A stretch of DNA of 33,654 nt from Candidatus Azobacteroides sp. (GTDB lineage Bacteria; Bacteroidota; Bacteroidia; Bacteroidales; WRGA01), in NCBI GenBank assembly GCA_021201815.1, contig JAJQEC010000018.1:1-33654 (forward strand). The letters run 5' to 3'. Position numbers and translations under genes: made by a program. The notes under the pieces are model-generated. The model worked only from the letters and a program-made list of their open reading frames with translations, did not search any database and was not told the origin of the DNA. Shown here one piece after another: positions 1-7,096 of this stretch (position 1 is the first letter of the stretch; every line of letters begins with the position of its first letter).

Positions 1-280
1 ATATTTAATAGGTTATTTTTTATCAAGCCAATTTGAGACAAAAACCTACTGCGATTTTTTTAATAAAAGACAATAAAAATTCTATGGAAACAATTTTTCT
101 TCATTATAAAAATTATCAACACTTTTATTTCTTTTTTCGTAAATTTTATTCCATTTTATAACGATAAGAATAATATATAAAAAATGAAAAGAGGTATTTG
201 TACTGGAATGTTATATTGAAGAAATCCGAAAAGTTACGAAAAAACGGCTGAGAATAGGACAGAAAAGACAGATAATATAA

Positions 281-311
281 GTAAAGCGTCCATAGACTAT
301 GGACGCTTTAC
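281..311 (-). terminator. Terminator hairpin of the tmRNA gene
   Basis: A perfect inverted repeat (GTAAAGCGTCCATAG and its complement around one A) lies 10 bases beyond the 3' end of the tmRNA. On the minus strand it is followed by TTATATTATC, which is U-rich but not a clean U run. The stem is symmetric, so it could also stop plus-strand transcription. Confidence 0.7.
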
Positions 312-321
312 ACTAATCTTG

Positions 322-717
322 TGGAGCTGGAGGGAGTTGAACCCTCGTCCAAACGAGGAATCAATATGCTTTCTACATGCTTATCTTCGCCTTCGTTTTT
401 CGAGCCGGAACAAGACCGAAGCCACCAATTCCGACCTTAGTCCCTTAATTTCGTAAGGAGTCCGGGACTTACTCCAAACTATTCCCGATATGCTGCACCA
501 CTGAGCCGGAATGCTTCGGGACAACAGCCTCCGAGAGATGTCTTGTCCTGGCACCTTGTGCCTGGATTAAGCCAGATCTACTATGATTCGATTAGGCAGC
601 AAGAGCGTAATTGTTTTCGCCAGTTAATTGTTTATCGACTAAGATTTAAGTGCTTATTCGACAATGCACTGCATGCTTACATACCGCTTCTGCCCGCTGT
701 CAAAACCGGTCAGCCCC
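322..717 (-). ncRNA. ssrA: tmRNA (transfer-messenger RNA)
   Basis: Rescues stalled ribosomes by acting as a tRNA-Ala and then as a short mRNA. The 5' end GGGGCTG (717-711) pairs with the 3' acceptor strand CAGCTCC, and the T arm (GGTTCAACTCC) lies just before it. The tag reading frame runs from 621 down to 592: GGC GAA AAC AAT TAC GCT CTT GCT GCC TAA, giving GENNYALAA, a typical Bacteroidetes proteolysis tag ending in the ClpXP-type LAA. The 3' discriminator A is followed by CAAG, so the terminal CCA is not encoded and must be added. The length, about 396 nt, is normal for a one-piece tmRNA. SmpB would be the partner; it is not in this window. Confidence 0.97.
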
Positions 718-728
718 TGATTTTCATA

Positions 729-736
729 CAAAGATA
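729..736 (-). promoter_or_regulatory. Bacteroidetes-type -7 promoter element of ssrA
   Basis: TATCTTTG on the minus strand matches the Bacteroidetes -7 consensus TAnnTTTG exactly and lies about 12 bases before the mature 5' end of the tmRNA. The -33 region is only a T run, not a clear TTTG. Confidence 0.6.
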
Positions 737-1530
737 ATGCTTTTATAGGAAAAAAATGGTGATTTTACACTGTTTAATATAAATGTATAGGAATGTCATC
801 TATAAAAACGATTTTTTATAAAATTCAGGACAAAAAATTTATTGTCTCATTCTTATATCCTTTTCTTTTTTCTTTTGTTGTCAGGAAATGTTGTAATAAT
901 TATAACTAACTTAATAAAAAAAGAGGCAGACAAAACTCTATCCTTCCATAAATAAATTATGTATTGATGAAAGGTTGAACTTATTTATTTGTCGCATAAC
1001 AGGATTTTCCACTAAATAACTTCTACTTTTAACGAGCAGTTGTATCCTGTCTTTATTATATACTTATATGAAATAACTAATGTTTATCTTAAAAATAGGA
1101 ATCTTGGGTTACCGTTTTCAATAAAAAACAGACAAAACAGAAGAAGAGGTATTGTTTGTTTTTAATTAATTCTTCACAATGAGCCAAAATGATAATAAGT
1201 ATATGCTGAAAATAAATTAATGTTACTTCTCTCTTTTTCTACATTTTATAATAATTCTGCAACATTTGTGCAAATCTACCTGCAATTATTCAAAGAAATA
1301 CTCTTTCAATGCAAGAAATATTTTCTTCTTTCCCATATTTTTGTAAAAGCAATAATTGGAAAATCTAATATAGATCCACTCTTTTGCATACTAAAACGGA
1401 TTATTAATACTGATCTTCACTTATTATGAAAAAACCTTTCTTTTTATCTGTCAAAAGGGAAAAATACATTTTTCTTTCTTCTCAACCTCTTATAACTAAT
1501 ACTAATTATAAAAAATATAAAGCACTAAGT
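737..1530. other. AT-rich intergenic region, no gene supported
   Basis: About 790 bases between the ssrA promoter and the start codon chosen for the oxidoreductase. It is very AT-rich, with no RNA gene or repeat array that I can support. A 69-codon open frame at 1220-1429 has low-complexity composition and no recognisable signal. The plus-strand promoter of the oxidoreductase should lie here, but no full TTTG/TAnnTTTG pair is evident. Confidence 0.6.
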
Positions 1531-3540
1531 ATGAAAAAACTTCATTTTTTATTTTTCTTTCCTTTTCTGTTCTTTAGTTTATTTAGCTGTTCGGAAAATA
1601 ATGACTATGAAGAAGTAGATATCTGTATCTATGGAGGTACTTCCGCCGGAGTGATTGCGGCTTATACAGCAGTTAATGAAGGAAAATCCGTGATTTTAAT
1701 AGAGCCCGGCATTAATCTGGGAGGTATGTCCTCCGGAGGGTTGGGATACACAGATATAGGAAATAAATATGTGGTAAAAGGACTGGCACGTGACTTTTAC
1801 AGAAAATTAGGAACCCATTATGGCAAACTTGAACAATGGATTTTTGAGCCATCGGTAGCTGAAAGTATTTTTAACGAATATATCCAAAAAGCAAATGTAA
1901 ATGTGTTGTATCATACACGGTTACATGATGTAAAAAAAGAAGGGACACAACTTAAAGAAATAATAGTGGAGAATTCTTTACACCCGGATATTTCTACTAA
2001 TAAACGCATCAAAGCAAAAATGTTTATTGATTGTTCCTATGAAGGAGATTTGTTAGGGAAATCCGGAGCATCTTATACAGTAGGAAGAGAAGACAACAAC
2101 GTATATAACGAAACATATAACGGTGTCCAGCTTCTGGAAGGACATCAATTCTGGCATGATATTGATCCGTATATCATTCCCGGTGATTCTACAAGTGGAT
2201 TATTATGGGGTATTTCCAATAATAAACTGGCACCTCGTGGTACCGGTGATAAAAAGGTACAAGCTTATAATTTCCGCATTTGCCTGACGGACACTCCTGA
2301 AAATATGATTCCGATTACCGAACCGGATAATTACGACCCGAAAAAATACGAACTATTAATTCGCTTGCAGGAAGTATCTCCAAGGAAAAGTGTATATGAT
2401 TTCTTTATCTGGAGTAGAATGCCTAATTCAAAAACGGATATTAATAATGCAGGAGGATTCTCTACAGATGTAATTGGCATGAACTGGGATTATCCGGAAG
2501 CTGACTATGAAGAAAGAGAAAGAATCCGGAAAGAACATGAAGACTATACAAAAGGACTCCTTTATTTTTTAGGACATGATGAAAGGGTTCCCGAATCTAT
2601 GAGAAATGAAATGAGAAAATGGGGATATCCGAAAGATGAATATGTAAATAATAACCACTGGACACATCAATTATATGTACGTGAAGCCCGTCGGATGGTC
2701 GGAGAATTAGTGATGACACAACATCATTGTGAGGGAAAAGAAGTAGTAGAAGATGTAATTGGCTGGGCTGCTTATACAATGGATTCCCATAATTGTGACA
2801 GGATTGTGGTTAACGGGTTTGTTAAAAATGAAGGAAATGTAGAAATCGGAGGCTTTCCTCCCTACTCTATTTCCTATCGTGCTATTATTCCTAAAAAAGA
2901 AGAAGTAACCAATTTGTTGGTGCCGGTTTGTTTATCTGCATCTCATATCGCTTATGGCTCCATCAGAATGGAACCGGTTTTCATGGTATTAGCTCAAGCG
3001 GCTGCTGTAGCAGCAAGTCAGGCTATTGAAAAAAATATAACCATTCAGGAAGTAAATGTCACCGAATTAAAAAAAGTGCTTGAAGAAAATCCCCTTGCAG
3101 ATGGAAGTACTGCTGAAATTCTCATTGATAACGATGACAAAGAAAATGTCATCATCACAGGAGAATGGAAATATAACTATGATACATATAGTAGTTATGC
3201 GGCTAACTTCCTAATGGATGAATCTGCCGGTAAAGAAGCTAAATCCGTAAAATATATCCCGGAAATTAAAACGGCCGGAAATTATTCTGTATTTGTTTAT
3301 TTTCCCAAATTGCCCAATGGAGCTTCTGTGACGACCTTGGCTCTTTTCGATGGAAAAACCGAAAAAGAGATAAAAATATCCCGGGATGATATATTGGTAG
3401 AAGGACAAACTATGGGAGAATGGGTGAAAGCAGGAGATCTGCATTTGGAAGAAGGTAAAAACGCTTATGTAGAAATTACCAATAAAGACGCTGATAATGT
3501 AATTGTGGCGGATGCAGTGTTATTTTTACCTATAAAATAA
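1531..3540 (+). CDS. Exported FAD-dependent oxidoreductase lipoprotein with C-terminal golvesin-type domain
   Basis: The frame is open from 1426, but the ATG at 1531 is chosen because it starts a clean lipoprotein signal peptide: MKK, a hydrophobic stretch, then LFSC with the lipobox cysteine at residue 20. The protein is then 669 residues. A dinucleotide-binding motif (IYGGTSAGVIAAY, residues about 33-45) followed by an acidic residue after the second strand (LIEPG) identifies the FAD_oxidored family. The last 140 residues or so (from about 528) look like the golvesin/xanthan-lyase C-terminal beta domain, often found on enzymes acting on polysaccharides (WKYNYDTYSSYA near its start, ADAVLF at its end). 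Substrate and reaction are unknown; a role on surface or periplasmic glycans is an inference. It is the only plus-strand gene recognised and stands alone, followed by a terminator. Confidence 0.88.
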   Translation: MKKLHFLFFFPFLFFSLFSCSENNDYEEVDICIYGGTSAGVIAAYTAVNEGKSVILIEPGINLGGMSSGGLGYTDIGNKYVVKGLARDFYRKLGTHYGKLEQWIFEPSVAESIFNEYIQKANVNVLYHTRLHDVKKEGTQLKEIIVENSLHPDISTNKRIKAKMFIDCSYEGDLLGKSGASYTVGREDNNVYNETYNGVQLLEGHQFWHDIDPYIIPGDSTSGLLWGISNNKLAPRGTGDKKVQAYNFRICLTDTPENMIPITEPDNYDPKKYELLIRLQEVSPRKSVYDFFIWSRMPNSKTDINNAGGFSTDVIGMNWDYPEADYEERERIRKEHEDYTKGLLYFLGHDERVPESMRNEMRKWGYPKDEYVNNNHWTHQLYVREARRMVGELVMTQHHCEGKEVVEDVIGWAAYTMDSHNCDRIVVNGFVKNEGNVEIGGFPPYSISYRAIIPKKEEVTNLLVPVCLSASHIAYGSIRMEPVFMVLAQAAAVAASQAIEKNITIQEVNVTELKKVLEENPLADGSTAEILIDNDDKENVIITGEWKYNYDTYSSYAANFLMDESAGKEAKSVKYIPEIKTAGNYSVFVYFPKLPNGASVTTLALFDGKTEKEIKISRDDILVEGQTMGEWVKAGDLHLEEGKNAYVEITNKDADNVIVADAVLFLPIK

Positions 3541-3544
3541 AAAC

Positions 3545-3604
3545 AAAACATCCATAGTTTTCAAATTTGCTCATAGAGTAAATTTGAAAACTATAGATGT
3601 TTTT
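3545..3604. terminator. Bidirectional terminator
   Basis: Long inverted repeat: the arm at 3547-3568 (AACATCCATAGTTTTCAAA...) matches the complement of 3580-3602 with one mismatch. A T run follows on the plus strand and an A-rich flank (Ts on the minus strand) precedes it. It separates the plus-strand oxidoreductase from the converging minus-strand small gene at 3643-3849. Confidence 0.8.
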
Positions 3605-3642
3605 ATAATTTCTTATAGAGATATATTCTCTATTCCAGCCGG

Positions 3643-3849
3643 TTATCCTCTCTCTCTTGTATTTTTGTCCGGATTTATCTCATCCACTGCATCCTGTACC
3701 TCTTCATCATCTACCGGGTAAGCATCGTCCTCATCCAGTCCGTATTTCTCAGCTTTATCAATATTTACCGAATGCTGGATCTCTTTATATACTTCGTCTT
3801 TTTCTATTTCTCTCTGTGTGTCGGAATTCAGTTCTTCGTTTACTTTCAT
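3643..3849 (-). CDS. Small acidic hypothetical protein (68 residues)
   Basis: MKVNEELN...NTRERG, rich in Asp and Glu, especially in the second half (YGLDEDDAYPVDDEEVQDAVDEI). There is no signal peptide, membrane segment or cysteine. It is probably a soluble cytoplasmic protein with a partly disordered, highly charged tail. I do not recognise the family. It starts 90 bases downstream of the sigma-54 response regulator, on the same strand, with a possible weak hairpin between them, so it may be a separate unit. It is followed by the bidirectional terminator at 3545-3604, which supports it being a real transcribed gene. Confidence 0.6.
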   Translation of the reverse strand: MKVNEELNSDTQREIEKDEVYKEIQHSVNIDKAEKYGLDEDDAYPVDDEEVQDAVDEINPDKNTRERG

Positions 3850-3929
3850 TTTTCAATCTATTTTAGTTAGACATTTCTTAATAAACAAACAACGATTTCC
3901 TCTTGTTCAGCTAAAAAAGCGTACCGGAA

Positions 3930-3949
3930 AGCTTAACGTTAAGTTAAGC
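3930..3949 (-). terminator. Possible terminator at the 3' end of the response regulator gene
   Basis: Short dyad GCTTAAC...GTTAAGC overlapping the stop codon, with a T run (CTTTTTT) about 15 bases further on. It is weak, and readthrough into the small acidic gene is possible. Confidence 0.35.
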
Positions 3950-5273
3950 CGTATAACTTCAGTTTATTATAAAGGGTTTTCCGGTCTACACCGAGTAGCT
4001 GAGCAGCCTTTGTTTTATTATTTCCTGCTTCCTTTAATGCCCTTTCTATAAGAATCTTTTCATTTTCTTTATCTTTCAGAGGAGAGGCTGAAAAAGAAAT
4101 GTTCTCTTTCTCTTCTGTAATTTCCGATGGCAGGTCTGACAGTACAATATAGCGTCCGGAAGTTAATAAAGTAGCGTATCGTATTGCATTTTTCATTTCC
4201 CGAAGGTTACCCGGCCAGGAATATGTCTGAATCAAATGCAGGGTATCCGGATCAAACCCGATCACATTCCTTTTTAATTCCTTATTAGCCATATCCAGGA
4301 AATGATGGGCAAACAGCAGGATATCTTCTTTCCGGTCTTTTAAATCCGGTATCCGGATAGTAAATTCTTTGATACGGTGATAAAGGTCTTCCCGGAAATT
4401 CCCTTTTTCAATAGCTCTTCTGAGATTCTCATTAGTAGCCGCTATCAACCGGATATTAATATTAATTTCTTCGTTGCTTCCTATCGGTTTGACTTTTCGC
4501 TCCTGCAACGCCCGGAGAAGTTGTACCTGAACTTCATAAGAAAGGTTTCCGACTTCATCTAAAAATACGGTTCCTCCTTCCGCAGCGACAAAAGCGCCCT
4601 TTTTATCGGAAACAGCTCCTGTAAAAGATCCTTTTACGTGACCAAAAAACTCAGAAGCCGCCAGTTCTTTTGATAAAGATCCGCAATCCAAGGCAATAAA
4701 AGGAAAAGCAGCACGGTTACTTTGTTCATGAATGTGACGGGCTACAAATTCTTTTCCTGTCCCACTGGCACCAATAATCAATACCGACATATCTGTAGGG
4801 GCAACAAGACGCACATGTTGATATAATTGTTTAGCCGCAGGACTATTTCCTTCCAGATAAGAATTATTTCCTCCGCTTTGTACCGGCTTAGATTCCTTTT
4901 TAACAGGTGTTTCTTCCTGTACAAGAAGGCTGTTTATTTTTTCCAGCAGGTTCTCCGGATTCAACGGTTTGGTAATATAATCTGCTGCACCGGCTTTAAT
5001 GGCCTGTACTGCTGTTGGTATATCCGCATAGCTGGTCATCATAATAACCGGAAGGGAAGAGCGCTCTTTCTTTATCCAGGACAATAAGTCCAGACCATTT
5101 CCATCGGGTAGACGAAGGTCCGATAAAAATATATCATAGGTATTTTCCTGAATCTTACGCTTTGCATCTGAAATCAAAGAAGCGGTAGTGACTTCAAAAC
5201 CTTTTTTACGAAGCCATGTGGTCAACATCAGAGAAAAAGTAAGATCATCTTCCAGAATAAAAACAGAAGGCAT
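3939..5273 (-). CDS. Sigma-54-dependent response regulator, NtrC/AtoC type
   Basis: 444 residues with the full three-domain layout. The receiver (1-120) has acidic pocket E8/D9/D10, phosphoacceptor D52 in FLSDLRLPDGNG, T80 and K102. The AAA+ sigma-54 interaction domain (about 138-370) has Walker A GASGTGKE (168-175), the sigma-54-contacting loop as GSFTGA (215-220) instead of the usual GAFTGA, Walker B GTVFLDE, and an arginine-rich FREDLYHR near 293-300. The Fis-type helix-turn-helix at the C terminus is NKTKAAQLLGVDRKTLYNKL. It would use ATP to open promoters held by RpoN. Position and promoter class point to the twin peptide genes at 5800-6545 as targets and to the hybrid kinase at 7097-9565 as phosphate donor; both are inferences. 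Confidence 0.95.
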   Translation of the reverse strand: MPSVFILEDDLTFSLMLTTWLRKKGFEVTTASLISDAKRKIQENTYDIFLSDLRLPDGNGLDLLSWIKKERSSLPVIMMTSYADIPTAVQAIKAGAADYITKPLNPENLLEKINSLLVQEETPVKKESKPVQSGGNNSYLEGNSPAAKQLYQHVRLVAPTDMSVLIIGASGTGKEFVARHIHEQSNRAAFPFIALDCGSLSKELAASEFFGHVKGSFTGAVSDKKGAFVAAEGGTVFLDEVGNLSYEVQVQLLRALQERKVKPIGSNEEININIRLIAATNENLRRAIEKGNFREDLYHRIKEFTIRIPDLKDRKEDILLFAHHFLDMANKELKRNVIGFDPDTLHLIQTYSWPGNLREMKNAIRYATLLTSGRYIVLSDLPSEITEEKENISFSASPLKDKENEKILIERALKEAGNNKTKAAQLLGVDRKTLYNKLKLYGLT

Positions 5274-5295
5274 ACTTATATATTTATACTTTACA

Positions 5296-5303
5296 CAAAG
5301 GTA
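5296..5303 (-). promoter_or_regulatory. Bacteroidetes-type -7 element before the response regulator
   Basis: TACCTTTG on the minus strand fits TAnnTTTG and ends 23 bases before the start codon, giving a very short leader. The -33 region is only T-rich. This suggests housekeeping-sigma expression of the regulator rather than sigma-54 autoregulation. Confidence 0.45.
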
Positions 5304-5747
5304 TTTAAATTTAATGACATAAAAAAATACTTTCCGAAAGAGAAAAAATATACAAAAAGAAAAACAGGGATTCTCCTTTTAAGAAAGCAGAAAAAGGAAT
5401 TATTTAAAAAAGTATAAATGGAAAAAGAAACGAAAAACAGAGTAAAAATTCTTTTCTTGTCCGAACCTTTATACCAAATTGCTATATGTTTTATTGTATG
5501 GCTAATTAATTTGGATATTTAACGTCACCACATAAGGTATTTCTACTATTAAGAATGCCATAAATAAAGCTTTTATAAATAAACAACCGTATTTTCTTTA
5601 TGGAAACTATTTTATACCCTGTCAGAATCAGAATATAATGTAAGATGAGAAGCAATTAGTACTCAGAACGAATAAATTAACGGATAAAGATAAATCCATT
5701 AATTGTTGAGAAATAAGAATAAAAAACATCTTCCACTTTTGATAATA
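5304..5747. other. AT-rich intergenic region, no gene supported
   Basis: About 440 bases between the regulator's promoter and the terminator of the first small peptide gene. I see no RNA gene, no sigma-54 element (GG-N10-GC) and no copy of the GTGGAA dyads found further upstream. Confidence 0.5.
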
Positions 5748-5781
5748 AAAAAGGGTTACCCATAGTGGACAACCCCTTAAA
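5748..5781 (-). terminator. Terminator of small peptide gene 1
   Basis: On the minus strand, AAGGGGTT, a loop, AACCC and then TTTTTT, beginning about 20 bases after the stop codon: a stem of five or more pairs with a good U run. Confidence 0.7.
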
Positions 5782-5799
5782 AGAACAAACTTTTTAATC

Positions 5800-5955
5800 T
5801 TATTCAGCAACTTCTACAACTACTGCCTCTTCAGCAGGAGCAGATTCTGTTGATTCTGTTGTAGCTTCTGTAGCTTCTTCTTTAACTTCTTCCTGTGCAA
5901 ATGTAGGAAACGAAAGACCTGCTAAAACAACGGCAAATAATACTAACTTTTTCAT
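5800..5955 (-). CDS. Small exported acidic peptide 1 (51 residues)
   Basis: Translation of the minus strand gives a signal peptide MKKLVLFAVVLAGLSFPTFA (cleavage expected after A20) and then a 31-residue mature peptide starting QEEVKEEATE and ending VVVEVAE. It is rich in Glu, Ala, Thr and Ser, strongly acidic, and has no cysteine. It is paralogous to peptide 2 at 6381-6545: the signal peptides match at 18 of 20 positions and both end VVVE-x-AE. The gene has its own sigma-54 type promoter (6008-6024), an upstream dyad and a terminator. Function is unknown; a periplasmic or secreted signal, buffer or sensor-feedback peptide is conceivable. The N-terminal Gln of the mature form could cyclise to pyroglutamate. 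It is too short for most gene finders, but duplication, signal peptide and flanking signals make it convincing. Confidence 0.85.
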   Translation of the reverse strand: MKKLVLFAVVLAGLSFPTFAQEEVKEEATEATTESTESAPAEEAVVVEVAE

Positions 5956-6007
5956 GACTTTTAGTTTTTTATAAGTTTATAATCCAATTGATATTCTACA
6001 CTTATAT

Positions 6008-6024
6008 ATGCCATTCCTGTGCCA
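6008..6024 (-). promoter_or_regulatory. Sigma-54 (-24/-12) promoter of small peptide gene 1
   Basis: Minus strand TGGCACAGGAATGGCAT. The invariant GG and GC are exactly 10 bases apart, and TGGCAC matches the -24 consensus fully. The -12 element is TGGC instead of TTGC. Expected transcription start is near 5998, about 43 bases before the ATG. The same motif, at almost the same distance, precedes the paralogous gene. Confidence 0.82.
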
Positions 6025-6114
6025 AAGTTGGAGAGATAATGCAAATAAATAAATAAAATGCTTATTATATGAAAGTTAAAGAAAATATCATGTTCAATTT
6101 CAATAGCTTATTAT

Positions 6115-6168
6115 GTGGAATAAAGTGTGGAAACGGGGAAAATTTCCTCAATGGAGTTCTACACTTTT
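6115..6168 (-). promoter_or_regulatory. Putative enhancer (activator binding) site of small peptide gene 1
   Basis: Nested dyads: GTGGAA at 6115-6120 and 6127-6132, the odd palindrome GGAAAATTTCC at 6137-6147, and TTCTACAC at 6157-6164 as the inverted partner of GTGTGGAA at 6125-6132. The core is centred 132 bases upstream of the -12 C (6010), a usual distance for a bacterial enhancer-binding protein. The block aligns without gaps to 6710-6763 upstream of peptide gene 2. Confidence 0.68.
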
Positions 6169-6333
6169 ATGTGTTTTCATTCCTGTATTTGTATTTTATT
6201 TTTACTTGTTACCAGTAAATTGTAAATAATTTAATAATAAAGAAGAAACTTGTATGCTGTATACTATACCTGAAAAGAAATTAGAAAGAAGAAAGGCATA
6301 GGAAATAAAAAGAAATGGAATTTGTAGAAAATA

Positions 6334-6358
6334 AAAAAGAGGCCAATTGGCCTCTTCT
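6334..6358 (-). terminator. Terminator of small peptide gene 2
   Basis: Perfect 20-base palindrome AAGAGGCCAATTGGCCTCTT (6337-6356), followed on the minus strand by a T-rich stretch (TTTTTATTTT). It lies 24 bases past the stop codon. Confidence 0.8.
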
Positions 6359-6380
6359 AAAAGATCAGAACCTTTTAATC

Positions 6381-6545
6381 TTATTCAGCAGCTTCAACAA
6401 CTACTGTGTCTTCAGCAGGAGCTTCTTCTGATGCATCAGTAGTAGCTTCTTTATTTTCACCTTTACATTCTTTATTCTCTTCCTGAGCAAATGTAGGAAA
6501 TGAAAGACCTGCCAAAACAATTGCACACAACACTAATTTTTTCAT
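6381..6545 (-). CDS. Small exported acidic peptide 2 (54 residues)
   Basis: The signal peptide MKKLVLCAIVLAGLSFPTFA is followed by a 34-residue mature peptide beginning QEENKECKGE and ending DTVVVEAAE. It is strongly acidic, with one cysteine in the mature part (absent from peptide 1), so it could form a disulfide-linked dimer. It is a diverged tandem duplicate of peptide 1: coding sequence, leader (both share a TTATAAAAAA run before ATG), sigma-54 promoter and enhancer are all conserved, while the rest of the intergenic DNA is not. It sits between the hybrid kinase and the response regulator. I do not recognise a described family. Confidence 0.85.
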   Translation of the reverse strand: MKKLVLCAIVLAGLSFPTFAQEENKECKGENKEATTDASEEAPAEDTVVVEAAE

Positions 6546-6602
6546 GACTTTAATTTTTTATAATTTATAAATACTTTCAATATTCACATCTGATATAACT
6601 AT

Positions 6603-6619
6603 AAGCCATTCTTGTGCCA
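6603..6619 (-). promoter_or_regulatory. Sigma-54 (-24/-12) promoter of small peptide gene 2
   Basis: Minus strand TGGCACAAGAATGGCTT, with GG and GC 10 bases apart. It matches the element of gene 1 at 14 of 17 positions. Expected start is near 6593, about 48 bases before the ATG. Confidence 0.82.
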
Positions 6620-6709
6620 AAGTTTAATGATATGAGCAAATAAGAGAATAAATACCTGATTAAAAACAAATTATAATAAATACTATCTTTGGGGATTCTT
6701 TTTCTGGCT

Positions 6710-6765
6710 GGGGAAATAACTGGGGAATTGTGGAAAATTTCCACAAGTTAATTCCACACTTTATT
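6710..6765 (-). promoter_or_regulatory. Putative enhancer (activator binding) site of small peptide gene 2
   Basis: A 19-base odd palindrome TTGTGGAAAATTTCCACAA (6728-6746) is nested between GGGGAATT (6722-6729) and the inverted AATTCCAC (6750-6757). The core GGAAAATTTCC (6732-6742) is centred 132 bases from the -12 C at 6605, identical to gene 1. The 14-mer TTCCACACTTTATT (6752-6765) also occurs, inverted, at 6119-6132. Confidence 0.68.
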
Positions 6766-7096
6766 ACTAACAAGGGAGAATGTTTTTTCATTATAACAAA
6801 ATTGAGATTTTTCTTAAAAAAACTTTCTTATAATTTTTTCAAGGAAAAGAGAGAAAGCGGAAGCTCTTTTTAACTAATGTAGAGGTGAAAACTGCTACCC
6901 CCCTTTTATTCAAATGTGTTGAATTATAAAAATTGTTTTTGTCAGATGTAAGCTGCATATCAGAACAATCTATAAAAACAGTATTATATTTTTCTGCTAA
7001 TTATCTGTAATGTATTATCATTTCCTCATAATTACAAGATAACTCTTTTAATTCACTATAAGGAGGGGAAAGGATTAATAAAGAATAGAATAATTG
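6766..7096. other. Intergenic region after the hybrid kinase gene, no gene supported
   Basis: About 330 AT-rich bases between the kinase stop codon and the enhancer of peptide gene 2. I find no ORF with a signal peptide, no tRNA-like structure and no convincing terminator for the kinase gene, so kinase transcripts may run on towards the peptide genes. Confidence 0.4.

Noticed and set aside
543-737. 64-codon plus-strand ORF
   Set aside because: It lies antisense within the tmRNA gene, whose structure and tag are clear.
1220-1429. 69-codon plus-strand ORF before the oxidoreductase
   Set aside because: Phe/Leu-rich chance frame in AT-rich DNA, no recognisable feature, and it would end right at the overextended start of the next gene.
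1426-1530. N-terminal extension of the oxidoreductase
   Set aside because: It would bury the lipoprotein signal peptide that starts at 1531.
5628-5810. 60-codon minus-strand ORF
   Set aside because: It overlaps the end and the terminator of small peptide gene 1 in another frame and has no features of its own.
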